Assembly (NCBI GenBank): GCA_002373375.1 | Contig: DFLE01000057.1 | Location: 52,029-116,028 of the forward strand | Source of the DNA: Prevotellaceae bacterium UBA3627 | GTDB taxonomy: Bacteria; Bacteroidota; Bacteroidia; Bacteroidales; Bacteroidaceae | Length of the DNA stretch: 64,000 nt | Reading direction: 5' to 3' | Translations under genes and position numbers: made by a program | Notes under the pieces: generated by a model | The model's database searches: none | The model's input: only the letters and a program-made list of their open reading frames with translations | What the model was told of the DNA's origin: nothing | Shown here: positions 40,664 through 50,300 of the stretch, piece after piece | Numbering within the stretch: the stretch's first letter is position 1 | Layout of the letters: the number at the start of each line of letters is the position of its first letter

Positions 40664-43363
40664 ATGAAACAAAAAGAAATCCTAATGTCATGCCTTCTCG
40701 CTGCCTGTGCCATGCAGGTCGGCGCACAGAAGATTGACTTCAACCTGAACGGCAAACAGAGCCAAAGCCTTGCCGACGGTTACGTGAACTGGTCGCCAGG
40801 TCGTGTGAAGACTGCCTCACAATCCTTCAAGACCGCTATCGACTCTACCATTACTGTGGCCATCAGCACAGCAGATGGAGTATGGAGCAACGGCGTGCGC
40901 GACAACTGGAACAGAAACCTCGTAACCCAGAAAGACAAGCTGATATACGACGGTATATACTCCTGCTACATTGACGCAAACAACGATTGGACCACAAGCA
41001 CTACAGAGGCACAGGGCATCAAAATCACTATCAGTGGTTTGGAGGAAGGCAGCCATACTCTGTGTGCATACCACAACAACAGCGACAACATAGAAATGCC
41101 ACCGCTCAAGATACTTGTGAACGACAAAGTAGTGCTTGAGAACGTGGCACAGACAGCGCAGGCTGCATCACAGGCTGAGTGCGGCATGTCATACATAACA
41201 TTCAATGCCACGAAGGGACAGGACGTGGTGGTAGAGTATATCTCCGTGCCAGCCACTGGCGCGACATACCAGACTACACAGGTGGGCATCAATGCCCTCA
41301 TCTTCGACCGTCCTAACCCGAAGACTACGGCGTCAGACCCTTCGCCAGTCAGCACGTCAATGCACGTTGACTGCGACGAGACCGGCACTGCCGTCCTTTC
41401 ATGGACTCCTGCATCCCTCGCTGTGAAGCACCGCGTGTATATCGGTACATCAGAGAGTGACATGCAGTTGGCTGACGAGGTTACCAACGCCACGTTCACC
41501 ACAGGCAAGCTCTCCACCCACGAGACCTACTACTGGCGCGTGGATGAGGTGGATGCCAACAACAACGTCTATATAGGCGACACATGGAGCTTCCGCCCAC
41601 GCCGACTGGCTTTCCCTGGGGCTGAGGGCTACGGACGCTTCGCACAGGGCGGTCGCGACGGTGTGGTATATCACGTTACCAACCTCAGCAACGACCATAC
41701 CCCCGGCTCACTGATTTATGGTCTTGCAGACATGGAAGGTCCACGTACCATAGTATTCGATGTCAGCGGACTTATCGTCATGGACTTTGAGGCAGAGTTT
41801 GCAAAGCCTTATGTCACCATCGCCGCACAGACAGCACCGGGCAAGGGCATCTGCCTGAAGCATTCTAACCTCAACATCGGCTCAGAGAGCGTCGTTCAGT
41901 TCCTCAGGGCTAAGCGAGGCTACGGCGATACAGGCAACGCCATGGGTGCTGCCGGTGCCGACAACACCATCATCGACCACACAACAATGGCATGGGGAAC
42001 AGACGAGACCTTCTCTTCACGCGGTGCGAAGAACCTTACCTTCCAATACTCTATGATTGCCGAGGCACTGGGTATTGCCGACCACAAGAACTACCCTGCC
42101 GGCACCAACCACGGCTATGCTGCCACCATTGACGGCAACGTGGGCACATACAGCCATAACCTGCTCGTGAACTGCGAGGGCCGTAACTGGTCTATGGGTG
42201 GCGGCATGGACGGCAACAACATGCCTATAGGTCAGATGGATATCTTCAACAACGTATGTTACAACTGGTACAAGCGTACCACCGACGGCGGCTGCCATGC
42301 AGTGAACTTCGTGAACAACTACTACAAGATGGGCGCTGACACCCAGCTGAAGTTTCTCTTCTCTCAGGACTATGAGCTGCCTAACCACAATGGCGTATGG
42401 CAGGCATACATCTCAGGCAATATCCGCGAGAACAAGGACCACACTCTCACTACCGATGCCCTGAACGAAACATACCGCTATACGCTGAAGAACTCAGAGG
42501 TAATAGACCCTAACACCCGCACTGACGAACTGGGCTACAAGACCTTCGTTGATAAGCCTTTCTTCCCTTCATACGCTACGATACACTCTGCCAAGGAGGC
42601 GTTTAAGATTGTAACATCTACGGCAGGTGCCATACGTCCTATGCGCGACGACCAGCACGTACGCGTGGTTCGCGAGACCGTTGACGGAACATACACCTAC
42701 GTGGGCAGCCGCTCTGGCATCAAGGGTGAGATAGACCATGAGAACGACATCGTGACAGATGAATACACCGGCTTTGAGATATGGCCGGAGGAGAGCCGCG
42801 CTGCCGACTTCGACACTGACCAGGACGGTATGCCAAACTGGTATGAGGAGCTGACAGGCTCAAACCCTGACAATGCAGACAACAACGAGGTGATGAGCGA
42901 CGACTACACACGTCTGGAGCACTACCTTGACTTCATGGCTCATCCATACGTTATGTTAGCTCCCGGCACATCAGTGACATTCAACACCGCACCTGAGTTC
43001 CGCGGCTTTACCAAGAGCCCTGCATACAGCATCAGCTCAAAGAGCGGCAACTTCTCTGCTGAGATAACAGACAGCATCATAACCATCACCGCTGGTAGCG
43101 ATGCAGAGCTTGGCTCTATAGAGATGACAGTGACCGACGCCGACAACCACACCTTCACACAGACTCTCGGCGTAGCTGTCACAGGCAAGGCCGACGCCAT
43201 AAAGTGCATACGTCCGGTGAACGAGGAGGCAGACATACTGAAGCGTGAGTTCTTCACCCTTGACGGCAAGCAGGTAACCACACTCAAGACCTCTGAGATA
43301 TATGTGATGAAAGATACACTGACCAACGGTCAGAAGCAGACAGCAAAGATTATGGCTCAATAG
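40664..43363 (+). CDS. secreted pectate lyase-like protein with fibronectin-type domain
   Basis: An 899-residue secreted protein. It has a signal peptide (MKQKEILMSCLLAACAMQVGAQ) and an N-terminal beta-rich carbohydrate-binding-like domain (23-225), a fibronectin type III domain (about 245-315), then a pectate lyase beta-helix starting FPGAEGYGRFAQGGRDG (family 1-like, with IIDHTTMAWGTDE on the helix). A calcium-binding thrombospondin-3-like stretch, DFDTDQDGMPNWYEEL, follows. The end, FFTLDGKQVTTLK, is a Prevotella-type secretion tail. The likely substrate is pectin or polygalacturonan outside the cell, but catalytic residues were not verified. The frame reaches back to TTG 40631, but ATG 40664 begins the signal peptide. 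Confidence 0.88.
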   Translation: MKQKEILMSCLLAACAMQVGAQKIDFNLNGKQSQSLADGYVNWSPGRVKTASQSFKTAIDSTITVAISTADGVWSNGVRDNWNRNLVTQKDKLIYDGIYSCYIDANNDWTTSTTEAQGIKITISGLEEGSHTLCAYHNNSDNIEMPPLKILVNDKVVLENVAQTAQAASQAECGMSYITFNATKGQDVVVEYISVPATGATYQTTQVGINALIFDRPNPKTTASDPSPVSTSMHVDCDETGTAVLSWTPASLAVKHRVYIGTSESDMQLADEVTNATFTTGKLSTHETYYWRVDEVDANNNVYIGDTWSFRPRRLAFPGAEGYGRFAQGGRDGVVYHVTNLSNDHTPGSLIYGLADMEGPRTIVFDVSGLIVMDFEAEFAKPYVTIAAQTAPGKGICLKHSNLNIGSESVVQFLRAKRGYGDTGNAMGAAGADNTIIDHTTMAWGTDETFSSRGAKNLTFQYSMIAEALGIADHKNYPAGTNHGYAATIDGNVGTYSHNLLVNCEGRNWSMGGGMDGNNMPIGQMDIFNNVCYNWYKRTTDGGCHAVNFVNNYYKMGADTQLKFLFSQDYELPNHNGVWQAYISGNIRENKDHTLTTDALNETYRYTLKNSEVIDPNTRTDELGYKTFVDKPFFPSYATIHSAKEAFKIVTSTAGAIRPMRDDQHVRVVRETVDGTYTYVGSRSGIKGEIDHENDIVTDEYTGFEIWPEESRAADFDTDQDGMPNWYEELTGSNPDNADNNEVMSDDYTRLEHYLDFMAHPYVMLAPGTSVTFNTAPEFRGFTKSPAYSISSKSGNFSAEITDSIITITAGSDAELGSIEMTVTDADNHTFTQTLGVAVTGKADAIKCIRPVNEEADILKREFFTLDGKQVTTLKTSEIYVMKDTLTNGQKQTAKIMAQ

Positions 43364-43390
43364 ACCTCTGTCTTTGACAGATAAAGAAAT

Positions 43391-43422
43391 GCCCCTTGTA
43401 ATGAACGCTCATTACAAGGGGC
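43391..43422. terminator. bidirectional terminator
   Basis: Perfect 14-bp inverted repeat GCCCCTTGTAATGA / TCATTACAAGGGGC with a 4-base loop, between the convergent lyase and FadL-type genes. Confidence 0.9.
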
Positions 43423-43461
43423 ATAATTAATATAGGAGTATTATTAACTAAACAATGTTTC

Positions 43462-45000
43462 TTAGAACTTTATATCTACGCCGATGGCACCCACACGGTT
43501 TGAGCGTGTAAATGAGTTCTGCACGCCGTTTGCATCAACCGCAGTGGTATAGTCATCATAGCAAGTCTTGAAGTAAGCCGCGTTGATGGCTATCTTGTCT
43601 GTCACCTTATACTTCACACCCAGGCCATAGCTCCATGAGTCAACCACGAACGATATATCGTTGATGTACTCATCTGTATTGCCGTAACGTGTAATCTGGA
43701 AGCCTGCACTGGCGGTGAGCTTCTTGGTGATGTCCCACTCCGCGCCGCCGAGATACTCGTCAGTGCCCTTGTCAAGCAGACTGTTCTTATTGTCGTAACG
43801 GGTAGATACGCCTACCTCATTCATCTTATAATAAGTCTTCTTGGCGGCCTTGTCATAGAAGTGATGGTAGCCTGCATTTATACGCACACACTCCACAGGA
43901 GTATATTGCACACCGAAGGCGAGCAGTGATGGCTGGTCCTCGCGGATAGACGTACCGTCACGGAACACGTTGACAGCGTCAATGGCGTGAGCCTCCTTCA
44001 CCGTTGACTTGTTCTCCATGTTCATCTTTGTGCGGAACTCATACTTAACGGCAAAGTTAAACTTGTCAAGTTTCAGATCAGCACCAAGGATAGGAGCAAA
44101 GCCTACACCGCTCTGGTCAGACTGAAGGTTTACACCCTCACGATAAGACTCCACCGCCTGGAGTTTCCTTACAGAAGTGTAACCGTTTATAATCTCTGCC
44201 GGTATCTCCTGACCTGCACGCGCGTATGCCGCTATTGCTGCCTCATAATTCTGCGCGGCTCCAGTAATGTAAGGCTTTATCTGATCATAGTATTCTCCAA
44301 AGTCCACTCCGTCTGGATTCATACCATTGATAACCTTAATATTATCAATCTTCGCCTTATATGTGGCTGAACCATAGAGTACGCGGATACCGCCATATAC
44401 AGAGAAATTATCTGTAACCTTGTATGCCGCACCCATAGTGAAACCAAAGTAATACTGCTTTCCCTGCATATAGCTGTTGCAGTCATAGCCAGAGGTAACG
44501 ACAGCAGCGGGCAGACCAGCGCTGACGCCAAACTGACGCAATCCTGCAGCTATCTGTCCCACAGCACCCTCAAAAGAGCCGAGACCGTTACTGAACTCAC
44601 ACTTGCCGCCGCCGCCGGTTATAGAGAAGTTAAACTGCAGTGACCACTTACCCTTGTTGTATGCAGCCTGTACTGAAGGGATGAACGGTGCAGAGGCCTT
44701 GCCCTCGTAGTGCTGTGGCTGGCCGTTGAAGTCCTTAGACATAGTGAACACCGGGTTTGTGGTTTCAATAGTACGTGTCTGCCATGCCGCCTGCCAGTTG
44801 ATAGAGAGATGAGTGCCCTCATCCATGAAAGCCACACCTGCAGGGTTACTGTATGTTCCATCGATACCTATGGCACCGTCACGCGCCGGGTTACGCAGGA
44901 AAGCCACGTTCTGATTGGTATTTGTCAAGATACCACCTGCCAAAGCCGTACCAGATACTGCGCTCAGAAGCGCAACACAAAATAATAGTTTCTTAGTCAT
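43462..45000 (-). CDS. OmpP1/FadL family outer membrane transporter
   Basis: A 512-residue outer-membrane beta-barrel. After a signal peptide (about 1-21, ending GTALAGG) comes the family N-terminus NTNQNVAFLRNPARDGAIGIDGTYSNPAGVAF, which in FadL forms the plug, then alternating barrel strands to a C-terminal aromatic end, AIGVDIKF. The family imports long-chain fatty acids and other hydrophobic compounds. A long-chain acyl-CoA ligase at 57-59 kb could act downstream, though not in the same operon. A promoter box lies upstream at 45054-45061. Confidence 0.9.
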   Translation of the reverse strand: MTKKLLFCVALLSAVSGTALAGGILTNTNQNVAFLRNPARDGAIGIDGTYSNPAGVAFMDEGTHLSINWQAAWQTRTIETTNPVFTMSKDFNGQPQHYEGKASAPFIPSVQAAYNKGKWSLQFNFSITGGGGKCEFSNGLGSFEGAVGQIAAGLRQFGVSAGLPAAVVTSGYDCNSYMQGKQYYFGFTMGAAYKVTDNFSVYGGIRVLYGSATYKAKIDNIKVINGMNPDGVDFGEYYDQIKPYITGAAQNYEAAIAAYARAGQEIPAEIINGYTSVRKLQAVESYREGVNLQSDQSGVGFAPILGADLKLDKFNFAVKYEFRTKMNMENKSTVKEAHAIDAVNVFRDGTSIREDQPSLLAFGVQYTPVECVRINAGYHHFYDKAAKKTYYKMNEVGVSTRYDNKNSLLDKGTDEYLGGAEWDITKKLTASAGFQITRYGNTDEYINDISFVVDSWSYGLGVKYKVTDKIAINAAYFKTCYDDYTTAVDANGVQNSFTRSNRVGAIGVDIKF

Positions 45001-45053
45001 CCTTTTGTCTTTTTATCTTTTCCTTTTCTTTGCACATTTTTTGTTTCGGTGTG

Positions 45054-45061
45054 CAAAGTTA
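45054..45061 (-). promoter_or_regulatory. -7 box for the FadL-type gene
   Basis: Minus-strand TAACTTTG, 53 bp before the ATG at 45000. Confidence 0.55.
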
Positions 45062-45144
45062 GTATAATTCATTAAATAGTAATGCTTATTTTACTATTTT
45101 TCCCATCGCGTTTAATTTTTATTAACAATAAACACAATAAAAAC

Positions 45145-45167
45145 AGGCAACGATATACTCGTTGCCT
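45145..45167 (-). terminator. terminator downstream of the CYTH gene
   Basis: AGGCAACGA / TCGTTGCCT, 9-bp stem with a 5-base loop, followed on the minus strand by TTTTTATT; 34 bp past the CYTH stop. Confidence 0.8.
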
Positions 45168-45200
45168 GCCTTTACAATGTCAGTTATAGTCTTTTGTGGT

Positions 45201-45689
45201 CTATCTGTATTCCTCCGGTAACTGCGTCTTCCAGTTCGGATAAGGGTCAGTCAGCAGTCCCTTGTTATAGAAATGGCGGTTGCCTGTCACCTCCGGTCCG
45301 AGCCAGTCTGGCTTTTCAAACTCCTCGTCCTCGCTGCCCAGCTCTACCTCGCAGAACAGCAGTCCGTCATTAGCACCGTGAAACTCATCCACCTCATACG
45401 TATGGTTGCCCACCGGCACCAGGTGCCTGGTCTTCTCCACCAGTCCGCCCCGGCACAGCTTCAGCATCTCGCGGGCATCATCCAATGGTATCTCGCGCTC
45501 AAACTCATAACGTGAGATACCGTTGGCAGACGGTCCCTTGATGGTGAGGTATGCCTTGTCGTCCCTCAGCCTGATGCGCACCGTTGCACCCTTGACATCC
45601 ATATAGCCCTGAGCTATGTGTGATGACGAGGTAACAGACTTGCGAAACGCATCGTCACGCCTCACAAGGAATTTACGTTCTATCTCCAT
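45201..45689 (-). CDS. CYTH domain protein
   Basis: A 162-residue protein of the CYTH superfamily (adenylate cyclase class IV / thiamine triphosphatase-like), which acts on triphosphate compounds with metal ions inside an acidic tunnel. It opens with the defining EIERKFLV (residues 2-9) and continues with alternating charged strands: ATVRIRLRDDKAYLTIKG, SRYEFEREIP, GLLFCEVELGSEDE. Bacterial short CYTH proteins are often inorganic triphosphatases; the substrate here is open. It is preceded by a 47-codon membrane-protein gene and followed by a terminator. Confidence 0.9.
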   Translation of the reverse strand: MEIERKFLVRRDDAFRKSVTSSSHIAQGYMDVKGATVRIRLRDDKAYLTIKGPSANGISRYEFEREIPLDDAREMLKLCRGGLVEKTRHLVPVGNHTYEVDEFHGANDGLLFCEVELGSEDEEFEKPDWLGPEVTGNRHFYNKGLLTDPYPNWKTQLPEEYR

Positions 45690-45754
45690 ATCCTAAACTC
45701 CTGCCACCACTTATATAAGTGGCAGTGAATGTAACATTGTCATTCCCTTGCCAC

Positions 45755-45898
45755 TTACTGTACGGCAATGGTGTATATAGCATAGAGTGCTCCCAGTGCC
45801 ACGAGTATGCCGAATATCCAGTTGATAACCTTACGTCCCTCCTGCTCTTTCTTCTCTGCATAAGCCTTACGCTTAGCGTTGTTCTTGTTCTTTGACAT
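45755..45898 (-). CDS. 47-residue membrane protein
   Basis: A 47-codon frame with a Lys/Asn-rich cytoplasmic start (MSKNKNNAKRKAYAEKKEQE) and one membrane helix (VINWIFGILVALGALYAIYT), ending AVQ. The positive-inside charge and clean ATG-stop frame argue that it is a real small membrane protein. Function is unknown. It precedes the CYTH gene by 65 bp, which includes a 16-bp perfect palindrome (45707-45722, CCACTTATATAAGTGG). It is too short for a usual ORF scan. Confidence 0.7.
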   Translation of the reverse strand: MSKNKNNAKRKAYAEKKEQEGRKVINWIFGILVALGALYAIYTIAVQ

Positions 45899-46050
45899 AA
45901 TCTCTGTTATTTAGTTTCTCTGATTTTCTATATTGTTTAGCCTTGGCGGTACTCTTCCTTCCCGTCCACACGCAAAATTACACAAATTAAACTGTTTTTG
46001 CAAGTTATTGGCATTATTTTTTCATGTTCACTCCTTTCTGCAAGCAAAAA

Positions 46051-46089
46051 CAGGGAGACACACCGCTTTCCCTTGGGCATGTCTCCCTG
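46051..46089 (-). terminator. terminator downstream of the OM barrel gene
   Basis: CAGGGAGACA / TGTCTCCCTG, 10-bp stem, with T-run on the minus strand, 22 bp past the stop at 46111. Confidence 0.8.
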
Positions 46090-46110
46090 CTGTCGTTATA
46101 TGCCATCTAC

Positions 46111-46713
46111 TCAGAACCTGTAGCGCGCACCTGCGAGTATTATGCCCTGCTCGCCCACACCTGCCTCAAAGAACCCGCGGATGTGCGTAGAGCCGCCCTC
46201 CAAACCTACGAGAGATGCCTGGAACATGAAGTTGAAACGGCTCTCCTTATCGGTCGTTCCTTTCCTGATATTGTCTGATTTCGCATACGCATACATAAAG
46301 CCTGCGGCGGCCTTGCTGTAGAAGCCAAAGTGCTTCTTGTTCACCCAGTAATATTTCATTGCCGGCATGACCGACATATAATTACGCGTGCGCTCTCCCT
46401 CTTTCTCTCCCTCATATATCACGTCCTCGCCCATACGAGCATAGGTGACTACACCACCAACCGCCAGCCTCGGGTTGTTAAGGTGACAGAAATACTCCAC
46501 AGCCACCGTGCCCAGTTCTCTGGAGTTTTCCCACTTACGACCGTTCATGGCATCAAAGATGCCATCTGTCAAGCCATTGCCTATACCGTCGCCTATCAGT
46601 GATATTCCGGCTCCGTAACTCACTCCTATCTCATGTCTTGGCTGCTCGTCCTGAGCAAATATGCTTGTGGCAGTTATCATGGCAGCTGCCACCATTACTA
46701 AAATCTTTTTCAT
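46111..46713 (-). CDS. outer membrane beta-barrel protein
   Basis: A 200-residue protein with a signal peptide (MKKILVMVAAAMITATSIFA) and about eight amphipathic strands such as HEIGVSYGAGISLIG, LAVGGVVTYARMG and GFYSKAAAGFMYAYA. It ends with GIILAGARYRF, in which the terminal Phe is typical of BAM-inserted barrels. This suggests a small OmpA/OmpX-type barrel of unknown ligand. A -7 box lies 43 bp upstream. Confidence 0.85.
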   Translation of the reverse strand: MKKILVMVAAAMITATSIFAQDEQPRHEIGVSYGAGISLIGDGIGNGLTDGIFDAMNGRKWENSRELGTVAVEYFCHLNNPRLAVGGVVTYARMGEDVIYEGEKEGERTRNYMSVMPAMKYYWVNKKHFGFYSKAAAGFMYAYAKSDNIRKGTTDKESRFNFMFQASLVGLEGGSTHIRGFFEAGVGEQGIILAGARYRF

Positions 46714-46755
46714 TGTTCTATAATTTTTATTTGTTCCTTTTCTTTCTTACGACTG

Positions 46756-46763
46756 CAAAGTTA
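46756..46763 (-). promoter_or_regulatory. -7 box for the OM barrel gene
   Basis: Minus-strand TAACTTTG, 42 bp before the ATG at 46713. Confidence 0.55.
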
Positions 46764-46876
46764 GTCAAAACATTCATACCTGTATAATATTTTGCAAAAA
46801 AACAACAAAAAAACATGCGACAAACATCATAAAATGCGACAAAAAGCACACCTCCCTCCCTTTTCTGTCCGAAGGC

Positions 46877-47253
46877 AAATGACGAAAATGTCCTATTTCG
46901 GGTATGCTCTTACCCCCCTTTTCCTTGCGATATTCTGAAAAACTTTTCCTCCGGCCGCATACAGCTCATTCTATGCGAGTTTGTAACTCGCTGATAATCA
47001 GTAACAGGTTATAAAAAAACATAAAGAAAGCATAGCTTTTGCGTCATAAAAGCTATGCTTTCAGGGTGTAAAAGCTATCGTCTCTCGGTGTGAAAGCTAT
47101 CACTTTACATGGTAAAAGCTATGCTTTCACGAAAAAAAATGGTTGAGAAGAGCGAAAAAGGTGTCTTTTCCTCGTTTTCCGTGCCGCTTTTTCTCCTGGT
47201 TTGCATTTTTTTGTTGACAAAATTGAAAAGGCCAAATGACGAAAATGTCCTAT
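46877..47253. repeat. ATAGGAC-element, copy D (377 bp)
   Basis: Fills the 686-bp gap upstream of the barrel gene and downstream of the fibronectin gene. Terminal direct repeats AAATGACGAAAATGTCCTAT lie at 46877-46896 and 47234-47253. TTTCCTTGCGATATT is at 46920-46934, and the palindrome array at 47027-47131. The reverse complement aligns with 14043-14420 over the full length. No ORF is supported. Confidence 0.85.
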
Positions 47254-47316
47254 TCCTTGACATTTATCATATCGCTAAATTTATAGCAGCGGATTCCATC
47301 CATTCCGGCCTAAAAA

Positions 47317-47356
47317 GAAGCGGTGCCGCCCTCCCTATGGAGGCGACACCGCTTTC
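47317..47356 (-). terminator. terminator downstream of the fibronectin/adhesin gene
   Basis: GAAGCGGTG(c)CGCC pairs with GGCG(a)CACCGCTTTC; on the minus strand it is followed by TTCTTTTTAGG, 43 bp past the stop at 47400. Confidence 0.8.
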
Positions 47357-47399
47357 TTCTGTATCTTGTCAAAGAGTCTCTGCTCCCTGACTTCTGTTC

Positions 47400-50300
47400 T
47401 TATCTTTCTACCATAATCTTCTTGCCACGGTAGATATACATACCAGCCTTTGCAGGACGTGCATTCAGCTTTCTGCCGCTAAGGTCATACCATGCATCTA
47501 CATTCTTGGCTGGGGTTGCGAGGTGATAGTCTGTAATACCCGTTGCCAGCAAGGTAGTGAAGAACACACCCTTGGTCCAGTCGGTCTCCTGCTCACCATA
47601 CACTGCCTTTACCTGTACCTCGTAGGTCTTCTCAGGGTCAAGGTCGCCGAGGGCGTAAGGAGAGGTGACGTCATCCACGCTAATCCAGTCTCCTACCACT
47701 GCGTCATCACCGAGCTTCAGCACTATGTCGTCAAAATACACTCTGGGATCGATTACAAAAAATGGTGCATCAGTAGCTGAGATAACTTTTGTTGCTTTGG
47801 CTGCTATGACTTTCTTCAGGTTGTTAGAGCAACTAAATATGAGTCTGCCCGTCTGTCCGGCGTATGCGCTGAGGTCTATCGTCTTCTCCTCAAACGTACC
47901 ACTTGGAGCTGAGTCAGAGACCAACATTTTCTGTTCTCCTCCCAATTCAACGCTTACCGCATAAGATGCGAAACTGCCCCTTGTCTTAAACGAGAGCGTA
48001 CCGCCGAGAGGTATCTCATTAGTCATCATAACAGAACCGTCAGTAATCACTAAGACTCCTGTGCCGCTTGGTGCATTTTCTTTGTTCTCAATAAAACCTG
48101 AGCCATTTACCTCCCATCCTGCTAACAGTTCGTTAGAAGAATCGAAGTTCTCATTGAGAGGCATATTGTTCTCACGGTAGCGCATGAGATACATCTGCAC
48201 ATCATCATTACCCTTCCATGACAGAGCAGCGCTATTATATGTCACACTGCTTGCCGTAAGGTCATACGGCTGGGCAAAGCGCTCTAATGTAGTAAATTTC
48301 ACCAGGTCGCTCCATTTGCTTGTGCCATCGGCAAATACTGTCTGTACCTGTACATTATATTTAGTCTCTGGCTCAAGTCCCGATATGGCATAATGTGTAT
48401 TCTCTATATTCTCCACTGTCTGCCATTCCGTATCAGTTTCTACTTCTATGTCATCAATAAGCAGGTATGTACCATCAGCTTTTCTTATAATTATTGTACC
48501 CGTCTGTCCGGCGTATGCGCTGAGGTCAACAGTCTGCTGGGCGAACTCACCGATTTTTACTATTCCGGAAGCCACCAAGCCCACTGAGCTCACATATACC
48601 TCGTAGGATGCTGTGGATGACGCCTCCGCTGCAGCCTTGAAGGTGAGTATGCCATCAAGAGGTATTGCAGGCATTGCCAGATCCCCATTTTCACCTAATA
48701 CCATCACATTACTTCCACTTGGAGCCGAGGTTGAGATAGGTCTTTCTACAAAAGATTCTCCACCCGATGTCAAATCGGTTGATATTGATGAACCGTCAAA
48801 ATTCTCACTCAGTATGACATTTGACATACCGTAGCGCAGATTATACGACTGAGCGTCAGCAGAACCGGTCCATGCCAGCAGGGCATTGGTTGCCTTCACA
48901 GACTCTGCAGTGAGGCCCGTAGGCTTAGCGAAGCGTTCCAGTGTGGTAAATGCTTTCTTACTGCTCCAACGGCTTATTGTCTCGCCGTCCGTAGCTTGCA
49001 CTCGTACCTCGTATGATGTCTCAGGCTCAAGCTCCGTGAGGGTGTATGTGCCTGCGGTTATTCCATTTATTACAGTCCACTCTGCCTGTGAGTCATCCTT
49101 TGCACGGTAACGCAGGTTATATGACTGTGCCTCATCGATGCCGGTCCATGATACCACGGCACCACTGGCCGTTACGTTGTCTATAGCCAAATCCGTAGGG
49201 CTCTTTATACCCTCCAATGTCTCAAACGACTGTGAACTGCTCCATCGGCTCACGCCTTCGGTAGTTACCGCCTGCACTTGCACCTGGTATGAAGTCTCTG
49301 AGATAAGGTTTGACATGGTGTATGGATTGGTCACGTTCTTCACAGTCTGCCACTGGCCAATTTCTTCATCACCTGAGCAAACAACGTTATCAATAATCAA
49401 GAATTCACCAGCAGTTTGCTTAATGACAATGTTACCTGTCTGTCCTGCGTATGCACTGAGGTCTATAGTCTGCTGGGCGAATGTGCCTGCATTGGCTGTT
49501 CCCCCTGCTACGGTTTCTTCGGTTCCGTCTATTAATACGCTTATTATATAACTTGATATTGTAGTACCAAATGCAGCAGCATAGAAAGTCAGCGTCATTG
49601 GCAATTTTCCTTGTGGAAGGGATACACATCCATTTTCTTCCATTCCCAATATATGGCTTGCACTTATTGCCGTCAAACCTGGAGGCGGAGTGGTGACGAA
49701 CACATCATTACCTACCCAGCCTGTTGGCAACGAACTAGAAGAGTCGAAATTCTCAGAGATATTCTCACCTGAGCCCTCAACCTTAGTACGATAGCGCAGG
49801 TTATATGACTGTGCCTCGTCGTTGCCAGTCCATGATGCCACGGCACCGCTGGCCGTTACGTTGTCTATAGTCAGTCCTGTCGGAGCGGGTACGGTGCTTT
49901 CCAATGTATGGAACAAAACACTTTCTGTCCAGTCTGTAGTCTTTTCTTCATATACAGCCTGTGCCTGCACATCATAATAGGTACTTAGGGTAAGGCCTTT
50001 CAACGTATATGGTGCCACAGCATTGTTCACCGTAGTCCATTCTGCAACATTTCCTGTTGATATCCTAACATCGTCGATTATCAGGTAGGCACCAGAAGTC
50101 ATAATAATGGATATGGCACCCGCCTGTCCGGCGTATGCACTGAGGTCAACAGTCTGTAGGGCGAATGAGCCTGCATTGGCTGTTCCCTCTGCCACGATTT
50201 CATCGCCTTCGTCTGTTGATACACTTATAATATAACCAGCTGTTGAAGATTTAAATGCCGCAGCCTGGAAGGCCAGTGTGCCACGGAGGGGCATCTGAGG

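Noticed and set aside
47109..47390. 93-codon plus-strand frame near the fibronectin gene end
   Set aside because: Lies mainly in repeat element D and the terminator; no conserved features.
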